Positions 25,693 through 34,520 of a DNA stretch of 64,000 bases are shown here, in pieces. Position 1 is the stretch's first letter, and the number at the start of each line of letters is the position of its first letter. A program made the translations under genes and the position numbers. The DNA lies in the NCBI GenBank assembly GCA_031291725.1, contig JARLIM010000003.1:1-64000 (forward strand), in the 5' to 3' direction. The stretch is from Acetobacteraceae bacterium. GTDB taxonomy: Bacteria > Pseudomonadota > Alphaproteobacteria > Acetobacterales > Acetobacteraceae. The notes under the pieces are model-generated. The model did no database searches and was not told the origin of the DNA. It saw only the letters and a list, made by a program, of their open reading frames with translations.

Positions 25693-26940
25693 TCACCCAC
25701 CCGCCACCGTCATGGCACCGGCGACAAGCAGCGCCTCAATCTCCGCCGCATCCCAGCCAGCTTCGCGCAGAATCTCCACGCCATGCTCGCCCGGCCTGGG
25801 CGGCTGACGGCGCAGCTTGGGGCGACCCGATGGCAGCGAGACCGGCAAATTCGGCAACCCGGCCCTCGGCTGATGCGCCACACCGCCGGGTGCGCCCTCG
25901 GCAGAGGCGAGATCGGTGTCGAGCAGCCCGTCCGAGGCCAGCAAATGCGGGTCGGTCAGCAGATCGGCCGGTCGCGCGATCGGCGCGAATGGCAGCCCGA
26001 GTTGCTCGCAGCGCGCCATCAGCGCGGCTTTCGGCAAATGCCGGAACACCTCGGCGATGCGCGGCAGATAGCGCGTGCGATCTGTCACCCGCAGCGCCTG
26101 GGTGGCCAATTCCGGCCGCTCCAGCAAATCCTCCATCCCGAATGCCGCACAGAAGCCGCGCCACTGCGTCTCGGTCACCACGCCCACGAACACTTGCTGC
26201 CCCGCATCGGCACTGTCGAACACATCATAGACCGACCAGGGCTTGACCATGCGTGGATCAGCGAAGGATGGCGGATCGCGCCCGATGATCGCAGCGCCTG
26301 CCATATGCGGCCCCATCAGCAGCGCGTTCGTCTCGAACAGGCCAGACTGCACCACGCCGCCAATCCCGGTGATCTCACGCTCACGCAAAGCGGCCAGAAT
26401 GGCGATGGCGGCGAACATGCCGCCCAGGATATCGTTGATCGACGCCCCTGCCCGCATCGGCTGGCCGGGCGGGCCGGTCATGTAGGCCAGACCGCCCATC
26501 ATCTGCACCACCTCATCGAGCGCCGCGCGATGTTCATAGGGGCCGGGCAGGAAGCCCTTGCAGGAGCAATAGACCAACTTCGGATTGGCCTGGGTCAGCG
26601 CCTGTGCGCCAAGGCCGAGCTTGTCCATCGCGCCGGGGCGGAAATTCTCCAGCACCACATCGGCAGAGGCGACGAGCTTGAGCACCAGCGCCCGTCCGCT
26701 CTCGGATGTCAGATCGACACACAGGCTGCGTTTGTTGCGGTTGAAACTGGGGAAGAAGCCAATCGCCGCCCCGGTCAGCCTGCGCGTGTTGTCGCCATCC
26801 GGGCCGGGCTCGATCTTGACCACATCGGCGCCGAGATCGGCCAACACCATGCCGCAACTCGGCCCCATCACCATATGGGTGAATTCCAGCACGCGCACAC
26901 CGGTCAGCGGGCCGGCGTGCAAGGATGTCGAATCTGTCAC
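25693..26940 (-). CDS. CaiB/BaiF-family CoA-transferase
   Basis: A 415-residue family III CoA-transferase that moves CoA between carboxylic acids. The N-terminus GVRVLEFTHMVMGPSCGMVLADLGADVVKIE is a typical start, followed by RNKRSLCVDL, VVLENFRPGAMDKLGLG and the catalytic aspartate in the segment HRAALDEVVQMMGG. ASINDILGGMFA is another family hallmark. Donor and acceptor acids cannot be inferred. It lies between the carbonic anhydrase-like gene and a divergent dicarboxylate symporter, which might bring in a substrate acid. Confidence 0.9.
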   Translation of the reverse strand: MTDSTSLHAGPLTGVRVLEFTHMVMGPSCGMVLADLGADVVKIEPGPDGDNTRRLTGAAIGFFPSFNRNKRSLCVDLTSESGRALVLKLVASADVVLENFRPGAMDKLGLGAQALTQANPKLVYCSCKGFLPGPYEHRAALDEVVQMMGGLAYMTGPPGQPMRAGASINDILGGMFAAIAILAALREREITGIGGVVQSGLFETNALLMGPHMAGAAIIGRDPPSFADPRMVKPWSVYDVFDSADAGQQVFVGVVTETQWRGFCAAFGMEDLLERPELATQALRVTDRTRYLPRIAEVFRHLPKAALMARCEQLGLPFAPIARPADLLTDPHLLASDGLLDTDLASAEGAPGGVAHQPRAGLPNLPVSLPSGRPKLRRQPPRPGEHGVEILREAGWDAAEIEALLVAGAMTVAGG

Positions 26941-27088
26941 AAGCGGTCCTCCTGACGATATGGGACGACACGACTATAGCCATTGCCAATAGCGCGCATG
27001 ACATTCCCCCCCTGCGCAAGCAAGGCTGCGTCGGCTAGTCTCGACGAAAGTGACAAAGCGCCGGATCGCGCGAGGGAGGGAATTGGCC

Positions 27089-28348
27089 ATGAAAACTGCT
27101 TGGTATCGCCAGCTTTACGGCCAGGTGTTGATCGCAACCGTGCTGGGTATCAGCTTCGGGCATTTCTTTCCGCATCCGGGCGCCGCGCTGAAACCGCTGG
27201 GCGATGCGTTCATTCAGCTGATCCGCATGGTCATCGGTCCCATCATTTTCTGCACCGTGGTGCATGGCGTGGCGAAGATGGGCGATATGCGGCGGGTGGG
27301 CCGGGTGGCGATCAAGGCGATTGTCTATTTCGAGGTGATCACCACCTTGGCGTTGATTGTCGCGCTGACGGTGGTGATGCTGTGGAAACCCGGCCTGGGC
27401 ATGCATATCGATCCAAGCAAGATCGACGCTTCCTCCATCAAATCCTACACCGCCGCCACCCAGCATCTGACGCCGGTTGAGTTCCTGATGCACATCATCC
27501 CGGCCTCTGCGGTGGGGGCATTCGCCAATGGCGACATCATGCAGGTGCTGTTCTTCTCGGTGCTGTTCGCCTTCGGGTTGGTGATGGTGGGCGATGTCGG
27601 CAAGCCGGTGATCGCTGTCATCGACGGCGTCAGTTCCGTGCTGTTCAAGATCGTCGGCATCATCATGAAGGCCGCCCCCATCGCCTCATTCGGCGCGATG
27701 GCCTTCACCGTGGGGGCGTTCGGCACGGCGGCCTTGCTGTCGCTGGGCGAATTGCTGGCCGAGTTCTGGATTGCCTGCGCGATCTTCAACCTCGTCGTGC
27801 TCGGCATGGTGGCGCGGATGGCCGGGTTCTCGGTGCTGAAGTTGATCTTCTATCTGCGTGAGGAATTGCTGGTCATCCTGGCCACCACCTCATCGGAAAC
27901 CGTGCTGCCGCAGCTGATGCGCAAGCTGGAGCTGGCGGGCTGCGAGGAATCGGTGGTGGGTCTGGTTGTGCCGACCGGCTATTCCTTCAATCTCGATGGC
28001 ACCTGCCTCTATCTGGCCACCACCGCCGTTTTCCTGGCGCAGGCGACCGACACGCATCTGGATTGGGGCCAATTGCTGACCCTGTTGGCCGTATTGCTGC
28101 TCACCTCCAAGGGCGCTGCCGGCATTGCCGGTGCCGCCTTCGTGGTGCTGGCCGCCACCCTGTCCACCATGCAGACCATCCCGGTTGCCTCCATCGCACT
28201 GGTGCTGGGCATTCACCGCTTCATGTCGATGGCGATGACCTTCACCAACGTGGTCGGCAACGGGGTGGCGACGATTGTGGTCTCGCGCTGGGAAGGCGGG
28301 CTGGACCGCACCCGACTGGCTGCGGTGCTGGATCGCCGGGTCGGCTGA
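27089..28348 (+). CDS. Dicarboxylate/amino acid:cation symporter (DctA/GltP family)
   Basis: A 419-residue DAACS-family inner-membrane carrier for C4-dicarboxylates or acidic amino acids. The start at 27089 (MKTAWYRQLYGQVL) has GAGGGAGGG upstream. Family landmarks are FIQLIRMVIGPIIFCTVVHG, the serine-rich hairpin ILATTSSETVLPQLM, PTGYSFNLDGTCLYL, and the second hairpin TSKGAAGIAGAAF. TNVVGNGVATIVVSRW near the end carries the conserved substrate-binding Asn and the last helix. It is close to DctA in length and motifs. It is divergent from the CoA-transferase, with which it shares a 148-bp control region. Confidence 0.92.
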   Translation: MKTAWYRQLYGQVLIATVLGISFGHFFPHPGAALKPLGDAFIQLIRMVIGPIIFCTVVHGVAKMGDMRRVGRVAIKAIVYFEVITTLALIVALTVVMLWKPGLGMHIDPSKIDASSIKSYTAATQHLTPVEFLMHIIPASAVGAFANGDIMQVLFFSVLFAFGLVMVGDVGKPVIAVIDGVSSVLFKIVGIIMKAAPIASFGAMAFTVGAFGTAALLSLGELLAEFWIACAIFNLVVLGMVARMAGFSVLKLIFYLREELLVILATTSSETVLPQLMRKLELAGCEESVVGLVVPTGYSFNLDGTCLYLATTAVFLAQATDTHLDWGQLLTLLAVLLLTSKGAAGIAGAAFVVLAATLSTMQTIPVASIALVLGIHRFMSMAMTFTNVVGNGVATIVVSRWEGGLDRTRLAAVLDRRVG

Positions 28349-28357
28349 ACCTGCGGC

Positions 28358-28385
28358 GCTGGGCTTTCAGTTCAGGAAGCCCAGC
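28358..28385. terminator. Hairpin at the convergent junction after the symporter
   Basis: GCTGGGCTT (28358-28366) and AAGCCCAGC (28377-28385) are perfect 9-bp complements. The right arm lies inside the last codons of the minus-strand gene. There is no T-run, so it may act as a modest bidirectional terminator. Confidence 0.45.
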
Positions 28386-29488
28386 CCGTATTTTGTCTCC
28401 AGAATGGCCTTGGCTGCCTTGTCATCGGGGTCGCGCGCCAGAATTTCACTGGCAATTGCCTTGGCGAGCGGGCCGACATCGGCGGCAAAGACCACTTCGC
28501 CGAGATTTTTCCATTGCTGCGGCGAGACTTCCGCCTTCAGACTGTCAAAAATCACCGCCACCATCTGATGCGCCGCTTCAATCATGCCCGATTGATAGAG
28601 CGTCCGAATCAGAAAAATCGTCGATTCGATGCTATGCTGATCCATCTCATATTGGCGCTGAGCAAAGCGCAGGGCAAATTTTGATCGTGGGAAACTATGT
28701 AACGTCAAAATAGTGATGTAGCGGTAATGCAAAGAATCAATATTTTTAGCCCGCAGGGAGCGCCATATATTAAACATCAAGCGTAATTTTTTCTTACCTC
28801 CGCTCAGCGCCCACAAATATCGCAACAAACAGTCCTGCCGTCGACCTGATACATCGACGGCACGCTTCAGTACCAACCGCCCATAATAGTTATATTTTTT
28901 ATAAAAAAACATATCAGATATACTGTTCAAAATTGATATATTTTGTGATTCTTGAGCGTATTTTTTAAGATATTTTATAGTTTCGGGTAAAATACCGCCT
29001 TCTTTGCTTTGAGCCCGCAATTCCGCTTCAGTGAACCTGAATGTCAGTTCCGCATCACCAGAAGACGCAGAGCGAAGCTTCTGATAGATATCGCGCGCCG
29101 CCCCAAAATTCGTCATTTTGAAATATATATCTGCGATCTTTCTCAGACAAACATGGTTATCATAAAAAGACTCTTTCATCACATTCAATATATTAGATGC
29201 TTTCCCCGGTAGTTTTTTCTCTAAATATTGATCAATTGCCAAAAATCCAATTCTAATCTTCTCGGCATCATCGCCAAGCTGAACCCAAATTTTATCAATG
29301 ATATCCGGGCGCTTCATCTGCGCGGCGAGATCGATGATCTGGCTGGCATAAGGCAGCGCCTGCGGAGAGCCGGCAATCCTATCCAATGCGCTGGCGGCAT
29401 CCTCTGCCTGCCCGCCGGCCATCAGTCCCTGAACCGCAGGCAGAACCTCGGCGATCTTGGGATCCACATCGGAAATATTATTCGACAC
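28367..29488 (-). CDS. Helical-repeat (TPR-like) protein of unknown function
   Basis: A 373-residue, almost wholly helical protein with no signal peptide. Repeats of about 35 residues with TPR-like spacing are visible, for example IADIYFKMTNFGAARDIYQKL and the AEDAASALDRIAG region, and ARDPDDKAAKAILETKYGLG at the end. The middle (roughly 28700-29300) is AT-rich, with AAA and ATA codons, while both ends are GC-rich like the chromosome. That mosaic suggests acquired or recombined DNA. It starts 3 bp after the stop of the GT90 gene, so the two form one unit, and it may organise or regulate glycan assembly. No specific function can be assigned. Confidence 0.72.
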   Translation of the reverse strand: MSNNISDVDPKIAEVLPAVQGLMAGGQAEDAASALDRIAGSPQALPYASQIIDLAAQMKRPDIIDKIWVQLGDDAEKIRIGFLAIDQYLEKKLPGKASNILNVMKESFYDNHVCLRKIADIYFKMTNFGAARDIYQKLRSASSGDAELTFRFTEAELRAQSKEGGILPETIKYLKKYAQESQNISILNSISDMFFYKKYNYYGRLVLKRAVDVSGRRQDCLLRYLWALSGGKKKLRLMFNIWRSLRAKNIDSLHYRYITILTLHSFPRSKFALRFAQRQYEMDQHSIESTIFLIRTLYQSGMIEAAHQMVAVIFDSLKAEVSPQQWKNLGEVVFAADVGPLAKAIASEILARDPDDKAAKAILETKYGLGFLN

Positions 29489-29491
29489 TGT

Positions 29492-31117
29492 CTACTCCGC
29501 CAGCAATGCGCCCAGTGTAGCCGTTTTGAAGCTCTCCCAGGTTGAAATCACCCGCCGGGAAAACGAGATCGCATGGCCGTTGTCGGCACACGCGAAATTG
29601 CCGGACATCGCCAACGCATAACTCCCCGGACGGGTGGGCTGATGGCCGTCGAACATCATGAAATACGCCTCACGTCCCACCGGTGGTGACGCTGCCAGCA
29701 CCGCCGCGCCATCATTGCGGATGCGCGTGACATATTGACCATCGCACGTACGCAAAACCGCCCCCTCCGGGCGACGCTCCAAGCTCAATGGCAGATAGGC
29801 AGACTCGGCAATGATCTCTTCCACCGGCACATGCACAATCCAATTGGACTGGCGATTGAAGCACAGCACCGAACCGTGACAGGTGAACACCACCTGCTGC
29901 GACGCACCGATGCGCGCGCGTGCCATCTGCAACATCGCCGAATGTGCGCGAAAGGCCGCGGCGACAGTCTCCATCGCGGTTTCCAGTTCGGCGTCATATT
30001 CAATCGCATAGCCAAGTGCCCGCGCATTTTCTCCAATCTGACGCGCTTGGTCATCATGCGCGCGCAACCATTCAATGCGCTGACGCAGATCCGACAGGTC
30101 GCGCGCCACCGGCACGTAATGCTCCCAGGGCTTCAGCCGATCATAATACCATTGCCGATAATTCAACGGCGACTCAACCTTCAGAATAGCGCTGCCCGAC
30201 AACAGCCGTTCGAACAAACCGCCCCAGGCATTCGTATTGCCGTCCACATCGATCAAATATTTGAACATGTGCAGATTGGCCGACGAGAAGTAATCCCGCA
30301 TCAACCCACTCTGCCGCAGTTCATCGGCAATCGGGGGCGGAAGTTGAACGATTTTCGTCAAGCCTGCGTCGAGAAGATCCGGCGCATGCCTGGACATCTC
30401 GCACAACCGAATGCGCTGCAACGCGCGCCAATCCTGCCCCGGCGGAATCTGTCCCGTCGTCGCGCCCCGCCAGAACGCCAAGCCGCGACGCCGCTCCCAG
30501 GGCGTGCTTGCCTGCGCCAATTGCCGCTTCAGATCCCGATATCCCTGCGATGGCAGAAACACATTGTCCGGCAACAGGAAAAAATCCGGGCGATGAGCGC
30601 AAAAGGTCAAGCCCGACACCACACCTGCATCCCACTGATTCAGAAAGGCCTGACCAACGCCAACCTTGGGAGAGCTGGCAATTTTTGCCAGCAGTGGCAG
30701 CATATAGAACAGCCACGCCACTTGTGATGGCAGATTTTCAAAGTCTCGGATTTTGTCGCTCAAAACCAACGCCACATGATTTTGAGTCATTTTCCGCAAC
30801 ACAACAATAAATGGCTGCGTAATTTCATCAATAAACGAAACAGAAATTCGCCCCAAAATGCGGATTTGTTCGGTTAGAATTTTTGAAGAGACAGCCTCGC
30901 TTCCAATAAAAATCGACACTTCAAGCAAAATTCGAACGTGCATCGATGCAAAATTTTGATCAAGTGTATATAAATACTCACTTAGAACAGATTCTGCCGT
31001 CTTTCGATCGCCGCTTTGTGCCAAATGGCAAATATGCCGTAACGTTTCTTTGAGAAAATTCGAGGCCGGATGAGGATCTTGTATTTTTTCAATTTGCTCA
31101 AAAACACTCATCGGCAC
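29492..31117 (-). CDS. GT90 (CAP10-like) glycosyltransferase with N-terminal helical and C-terminal fascin-like regions
   Basis: A 541-residue three-part protein. Residues 1-150 are helical and encoded by AT-rich DNA. Residues about 165-395 match glycosyltransferase family 90, which includes CAP10 and bacterial LpsA-type LPS sugar transferases: RRGLAFWRGATTG, FKYLIDVDGNTNAWGG, LLSGSAILKVESP, and WYYDRLKPWEHYVPV with the following DLR segment. Residues about 405-535 are beta-rich with repeats such as TCDGQYVTRIRNDGAAVLA and ALAMSGNFACADNGHAIS, which resemble a fascin-type beta-trefoil. The GT90 call is firm; the trefoil call is pattern-based. No signal peptide is present. It probably modifies a surface glycan. 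Confidence 0.78.
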   Translation of the reverse strand: MPMSVFEQIEKIQDPHPASNFLKETLRHICHLAQSGDRKTAESVLSEYLYTLDQNFASMHVRILLEVSIFIGSEAVSSKILTEQIRILGRISVSFIDEITQPFIVVLRKMTQNHVALVLSDKIRDFENLPSQVAWLFYMLPLLAKIASSPKVGVGQAFLNQWDAGVVSGLTFCAHRPDFFLLPDNVFLPSQGYRDLKRQLAQASTPWERRRGLAFWRGATTGQIPPGQDWRALQRIRLCEMSRHAPDLLDAGLTKIVQLPPPIADELRQSGLMRDYFSSANLHMFKYLIDVDGNTNAWGGLFERLLSGSAILKVESPLNYRQWYYDRLKPWEHYVPVARDLSDLRQRIEWLRAHDDQARQIGENARALGYAIEYDAELETAMETVAAAFRAHSAMLQMARARIGASQQVVFTCHGSVLCFNRQSNWIVHVPVEEIIAESAYLPLSLERRPEGAVLRTCDGQYVTRIRNDGAAVLAASPPVGREAYFMMFDGHQPTRPGSYALAMSGNFACADNGHAISFSRRVISTWESFKTATLGALLAE

Positions 31118-31323
31118 ACCAGAATTTATAAAAACCGATCCAAATCGATCAACAAAGCCAACCAGCAGCCCGGTTGCCAGACTGCACGATCACCAAATTT
31201 TTGGAAAGCGCCGGGTCGCAACGCAGTTGCCTCAGCCATCATTCAGTTGAACCACATGGCGAAACTCGCTAGCTAAACCCCGGCCTCATGGCCATCTGAC
31301 GTCAATGGAAGAGGCAGACCGGG

Positions 31324-31857
31324 TTGGAAATCACTAAGCGACCACCGGAATTCGGCTTCAGCCCCGTCACCGATGACGCGCTGTCTGATTACGACGCGGT
31401 GATGGGCTATGAGGTTTTCCTCGGCCGACACCCCGAAAATGCCGAGACCATCAACTACCACAAATCCCTCGGCGTCTCGGGCATGCTGGCGCGGTTCATG
31501 AACGGCGAGGAATTCGCCGATAAGGTTATCACCCCATTGCGCACGGGCAAGCCGTTGTGGCGTGGGGATCGGCGACACAAGCCGGCGGAGAATGTGGTGG
31601 CCTGGGTGGTGGAATGCGCGGCCCTGTCTGCCGAAGAGGCCGTCAATCTGGCCGCAGCCGCCAATTGGACGGAGTTTTATCGTGTGCTCCTGGCCGCGCG
31701 CGGCGTGGCCGCCGGCACGGATGTGTTCGCCTCCGTCGCTTCCAATGAGCCAACGGACGATATCGGTGCCATCCTGACCAAGCTGCAACGCGCACAGGCG
31801 CTGTTGGCCGAAATCGCCGAGGAGGTCGAAACCCTGCGCGCGGCCTCTGGCGCGTAA
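31324..31857 (+). CDS. Small protein with DUF4214-like segment, hypothetical
   Basis: A 177-residue protein of unknown function. The segment [19 protein letters not shown] followed by a hydrophobic helix and a GEEF motif resembles the short LGRxPE domain seen in DUF4214 and ahead of some sugar- and methyl-transferases. The C-terminal 50 residues form a long helix that could pair as a coiled coil ([20 protein letters not shown]). The start is TTG at 31324, with GGAAGAGG about 10 nt upstream; a downstream ATG is possible. It diverges from the GT90 gene across an AT-rich 206-bp gap. A role in the same glycan island is inference. Confidence 0.65.
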   Translation: MEITKRPPEFGFSPVTDDALSDYDAVMGYEVFLGRHPENAETINYHKSLGVSGMLARFMNGEEFADKVITPLRTGKPLWRGDRRHKPAENVVAWVVECAALSAEEAVNLAAAANWTEFYRVLLAARGVAAGTDVFASVASNEPTDDIGAILTKLQRAQALLAEIAEEVETLRAASGA

Positions 31858-31933
31858 CCGGCCAAGCCATTGCCGATCTGCCGCCCCTCGGCTAGACCCT
31901 CGGCTCCCACCCTCAGCCTGTGAGCCCGCCCTT

Positions 31934-32491
31934 ATGTCCGTGATGTCCGATATCTGGATCCGCCGCATGGCGACCGAGCACGGCATGATCGAGCCCTTCG
32001 TGGAGAGCCAGAAGCGCGACGGCGTGATCTCCTATGGTCTGTCGTCCTATGGCTATGACGCGCGGGCCTCGGATGAGTTCAAGATCTTCACCAATGTCGA
32101 CTCCGCCGTCATCGACCCGAAGAATTTCAGCGCCGAGAGCTTTGTGGATCGCAAAGTGCCGGTCTGCATCATCCCGCCGAACTCCTTCGCGCTGACGCAC
32201 ACGGTCGAATATTTCCGCATTCCGCGCGATACGCTGGTGGTCTGCCTCGGCAAATCCACCTATGCGCGCTGCGGCATCATCGTCAACGTCACGCCGCTGG
32301 AGCCCGAATGGGAAGGCCAGGTGACGATTGAGATTTCCAACACAACGCCCCTGCCCGCCAAGATCTACGCCTTCGAGGGCATTTGTCAGTTCCTGTTCCT
32401 GCGTGGCGATCAGCCCTGCGAGACCAGCTATGCCGACAAGGCGGGCAAATACATGCGCCAGACCGGGGTATCCTTGCCCCGCATGGGCTGA
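31934..32491 (+). CDS. dcd: dCTP deaminase
   Basis: Dcd converts dCTP to dUTP for thymidylate synthesis. The 185-residue trimeric beta-protein has [15 protein letters not shown], the nucleotide-binding [19 protein letters not shown], and the catalytic glutamate in [12 protein letters not shown]. The Tyr- and Lys-rich C-terminus ([14 protein letters not shown]) closes over the substrate. Length is normal. It begins the plus-strand run that continues through murA to the tRNA. Confidence 0.95.
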   Translation: MSVMSDIWIRRMATEHGMIEPFVESQKRDGVISYGLSSYGYDARASDEFKIFTNVDSAVIDPKNFSAESFVDRKVPVCIIPPNSFALTHTVEYFRIPRDTLVVCLGKSTYARCGIIVNVTPLEPEWEGQVTIEISNTTPLPAKIYAFEGICQFLFLRGDQPCETSYADKAGKYMRQTGVSLPRMG

Positions 32492-32506
32492 GAGAGACAC
32501 CCAATC

Positions 32507-33769
32507 ATGGACCGTATCCGCATCCGTGGCGGCCGACCGCTCAACGGTGAGATCGTCATTTCCGGCGCGAAGAATGCCGCCCTGCCGCTGATGACGGCGG
32601 GCATGCTCACCGATGAGCGGCTGACCCTCTCGCGCGTGCCGAAATTGGCCGACACCAACACCATGGGCGAATTGCTGCGCCAGCACGGCACGGCGGTCGA
32701 TCCGGTGTCGGAGGATGGCCGCACGCTGTCCATCGGCGGGGTGATCACCAACACCGAAGCACCCTATGACATCGTGCGCAAAATGCGCGCCTCCGTGCTC
32801 GTGCTCGGCCCGCTGCTCGCCCGCGTGCGCGAGGCCCGCGTGTCGCTGCCCGGCGGTTGCGCCATCGGCACGCGGCCCGTCGATCTCCACCTGAAGGGGT
32901 TGGAGCAGATGGGGGCGGTGATCGAACTCGATGCCGGCTACATCAACGCGCGCGTGCCCGGCGGCCTCAAGGGGGCCACCATCGTCTTCCCGATGCCCTC
33001 CGTGGGGGCCACCGAGAACCTGCTGATGGCGGCAAGCCTTGCCGATGGCCGCACCGTGCTGGCCAATGCGGCGCGTGAGCCGGAGATCACCGATCTGTGT
33101 GACTGTCTGGTGGCGATGGGGGCTCAGATCACCGGCATCGGCACCGACAAGATCACCATCGATGGCGTGGAAAAACTGCACGGCGCGCATCATGAGGTGA
33201 TTCCCGACCGCATCGAGACCGGCACCTATGCCTGTGCGGCGGCGATCACCGGCGGGTCGCTGCATCTGATCGGCGGGCGGATGGATCATCTGGGCGCGGT
33301 GGTGCGCACGCTGGCCGATGCGGGGGTGGAGATCACCCAGACCGATCGCGGCCTGATGGTCAAACGCCTCAACGGTCTGCGCGGTGTGGATGCGATCACC
33401 GAGCCCTATCCCGGCTTCCCGACCGACATGCAGGCGCAATACATGGTGCTGATGTCCGTCGCCGAAGGGGCGTCCCTGGTGACGGAGACGATTTTCGAGA
33501 ACCGCTTCATGCATGTGCCGGAGCTCAACCGGATGGGCGCCAACATCAACGTGCACGGCAAATCCGCCATTGTGCGCGGGGTGAAGCAACTCTCGGCGGC
33601 GCCGGTGATGGCCACCGATCTGCGCGCCTCCGTCTCGCTCGTCCTGGCGGGGCTGGTGGCCAAGGGCGACACCATCGTCAACCGCGTCTATCACCTGGAT
33701 CGTGGCTTCGAGCATGTCGAGCGCAAGCTGGCCGCCTGCGGGGCGGACATAGAACGGATACCGGGTTGA
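32507..33769 (+). CDS. murA: UDP-N-acetylglucosamine 1-carboxyvinyltransferase
   Basis: MurA transfers enolpyruvate from PEP to UDP-GlcNAc, the first committed step of peptidoglycan synthesis. The 420-residue EPSP-synthase-fold protein has the UDP-sugar site [11 protein letters not shown] near residue 20 and the reactive cysteine at about 118 in [13 protein letters not shown], the residue alkylated by fosfomycin. Further motifs are [39 protein letters not shown] and [10 protein letters not shown]. It follows dcd by 15 bp. Confidence 0.96.
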   Translation: MDRIRIRGGRPLNGEIVISGAKNAALPLMTAGMLTDERLTLSRVPKLADTNTMGELLRQHGTAVDPVSEDGRTLSIGGVITNTEAPYDIVRKMRASVLVLGPLLARVREARVSLPGGCAIGTRPVDLHLKGLEQMGAVIELDAGYINARVPGGLKGATIVFPMPSVGATENLLMAASLADGRTVLANAAREPEITDLCDCLVAMGAQITGIGTDKITIDGVEKLHGAHHEVIPDRIETGTYACAAAITGGSLHLIGGRMDHLGAVVRTLADAGVEITQTDRGLMVKRLNGLRGVDAITEPYPGFPTDMQAQYMVLMSVAEGASLVTETIFENRFMHVPELNRMGANINVHGKSAIVRGVKQLSAAPVMATDLRASVSLVLAGLVAKGDTIVNRVYHLDRGFEHVERKLAACGADIERIPG

Positions 33770-33824
33770 GACTTCCCACCTCGCCCGAGTGCGGGCTAGA
33801 AGCGCCGCGAACGGAGGCCTTCCG

Positions 33825-34520
33825 ATGACTGCGGTGTTCAAATCCTTGCAGCTTGAGAGCGAATCGCAGAGCAAGCTGGTGCTCGCTCTGCCCAAGGGGC
33901 GCATTCTGGATGAATGCGGCCCCTTGCTGGCGGCTGCCGGTGTGCAGCCCGAAGACGATCTTTACAATGAAAGCAGCCGCAAGCTGCGTTTCTCCACCAA
34001 CCACCCCGAACTCGATGTCGTGCGCGTGCGCAGCTTCGACGTGGCAACCTTTGTCGCCTTCGGCGGCGCACAGCTGGGCATTTGCGGCTCGGACGTGCTG
34101 ATGGAGTTCGATTACCCGGAAATCTACGCCCCGCTCGATCTCGGCATCGGCGCGTGCCGGATTTCGGTGGCCGAGCCCAAAGCCACCGCCGGCACCGATG
34201 ACCCATCCACCTGGTCGCGGGTGCGGGTGGCCACCAAATACCCCAACATCGCGCGGCGCCATTACGCGGCACGCGGCATTCACGTCGATGTGGTGCATCT
34301 CAACGGCGCGATGGAACTCGCCCCCGGCCTGGGGCTGACGCGCCAGATCGTCGATCTCGTCGCCTCCGGCAACACGTTGCGCGCCAACGGGCTGATGGAG
34401 ACCGAGGTGATCACCCAGATCTCCAGCCGCCTGATCGTCAACCGCACCGCACTCAAGACCCGTCCCGAGCAGATCGGCGACTGGATCGCGCGGTTCCGTG
34501 AGGCTTTGACCCAACTGTGA
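33825..34520 (+). CDS. hisG: ATP phosphoribosyltransferase, short (HisGS) form
   Basis: HisG joins ATP and PRPP in the first step of histidine synthesis. The protein is 231 residues and lacks the C-terminal ACT-like regulatory domain, so it is the short form that needs HisZ; no hisZ is in the window. Motifs are LVLALPKGRILDE, FGGAQLGICGSDVLME, RVATKYPNIAR and the PRPP-binding GLTRQIVDLVASGNTLRANGL. The start at 33825 has CGGAGG upstream. It overlaps hisD by four bases. Confidence 0.94.
   Translation: MTAVFKSLQLESESQSKLVLALPKGRILDECGPLLAAAGVQPEDDLYNESSRKLRFSTNHPELDVVRVRSFDVATFVAFGGAQLGICGSDVLMEFDYPEIYAPLDLGIGACRISVAEPKATAGTDDPSTWSRVRVATKYPNIARRHYAARGIHVDVVHLNGAMELAPGLGLTRQIVDLVASGNTLRANGLMETEVITQISSRLIVNRTALKTRPEQIGDWIARFREALTQL

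Noticed and set aside
28367-31857. Prophage or integrative element
   Set aside because: There is no integrase, att-like direct repeat, tRNA junction or phage structural gene; composition alone is not enough.
31913-33904. A 663-codon minus-strand open frame
   Set aside because: It lies opposite dcd and murA, which are certain, and shows no recognisable domain.
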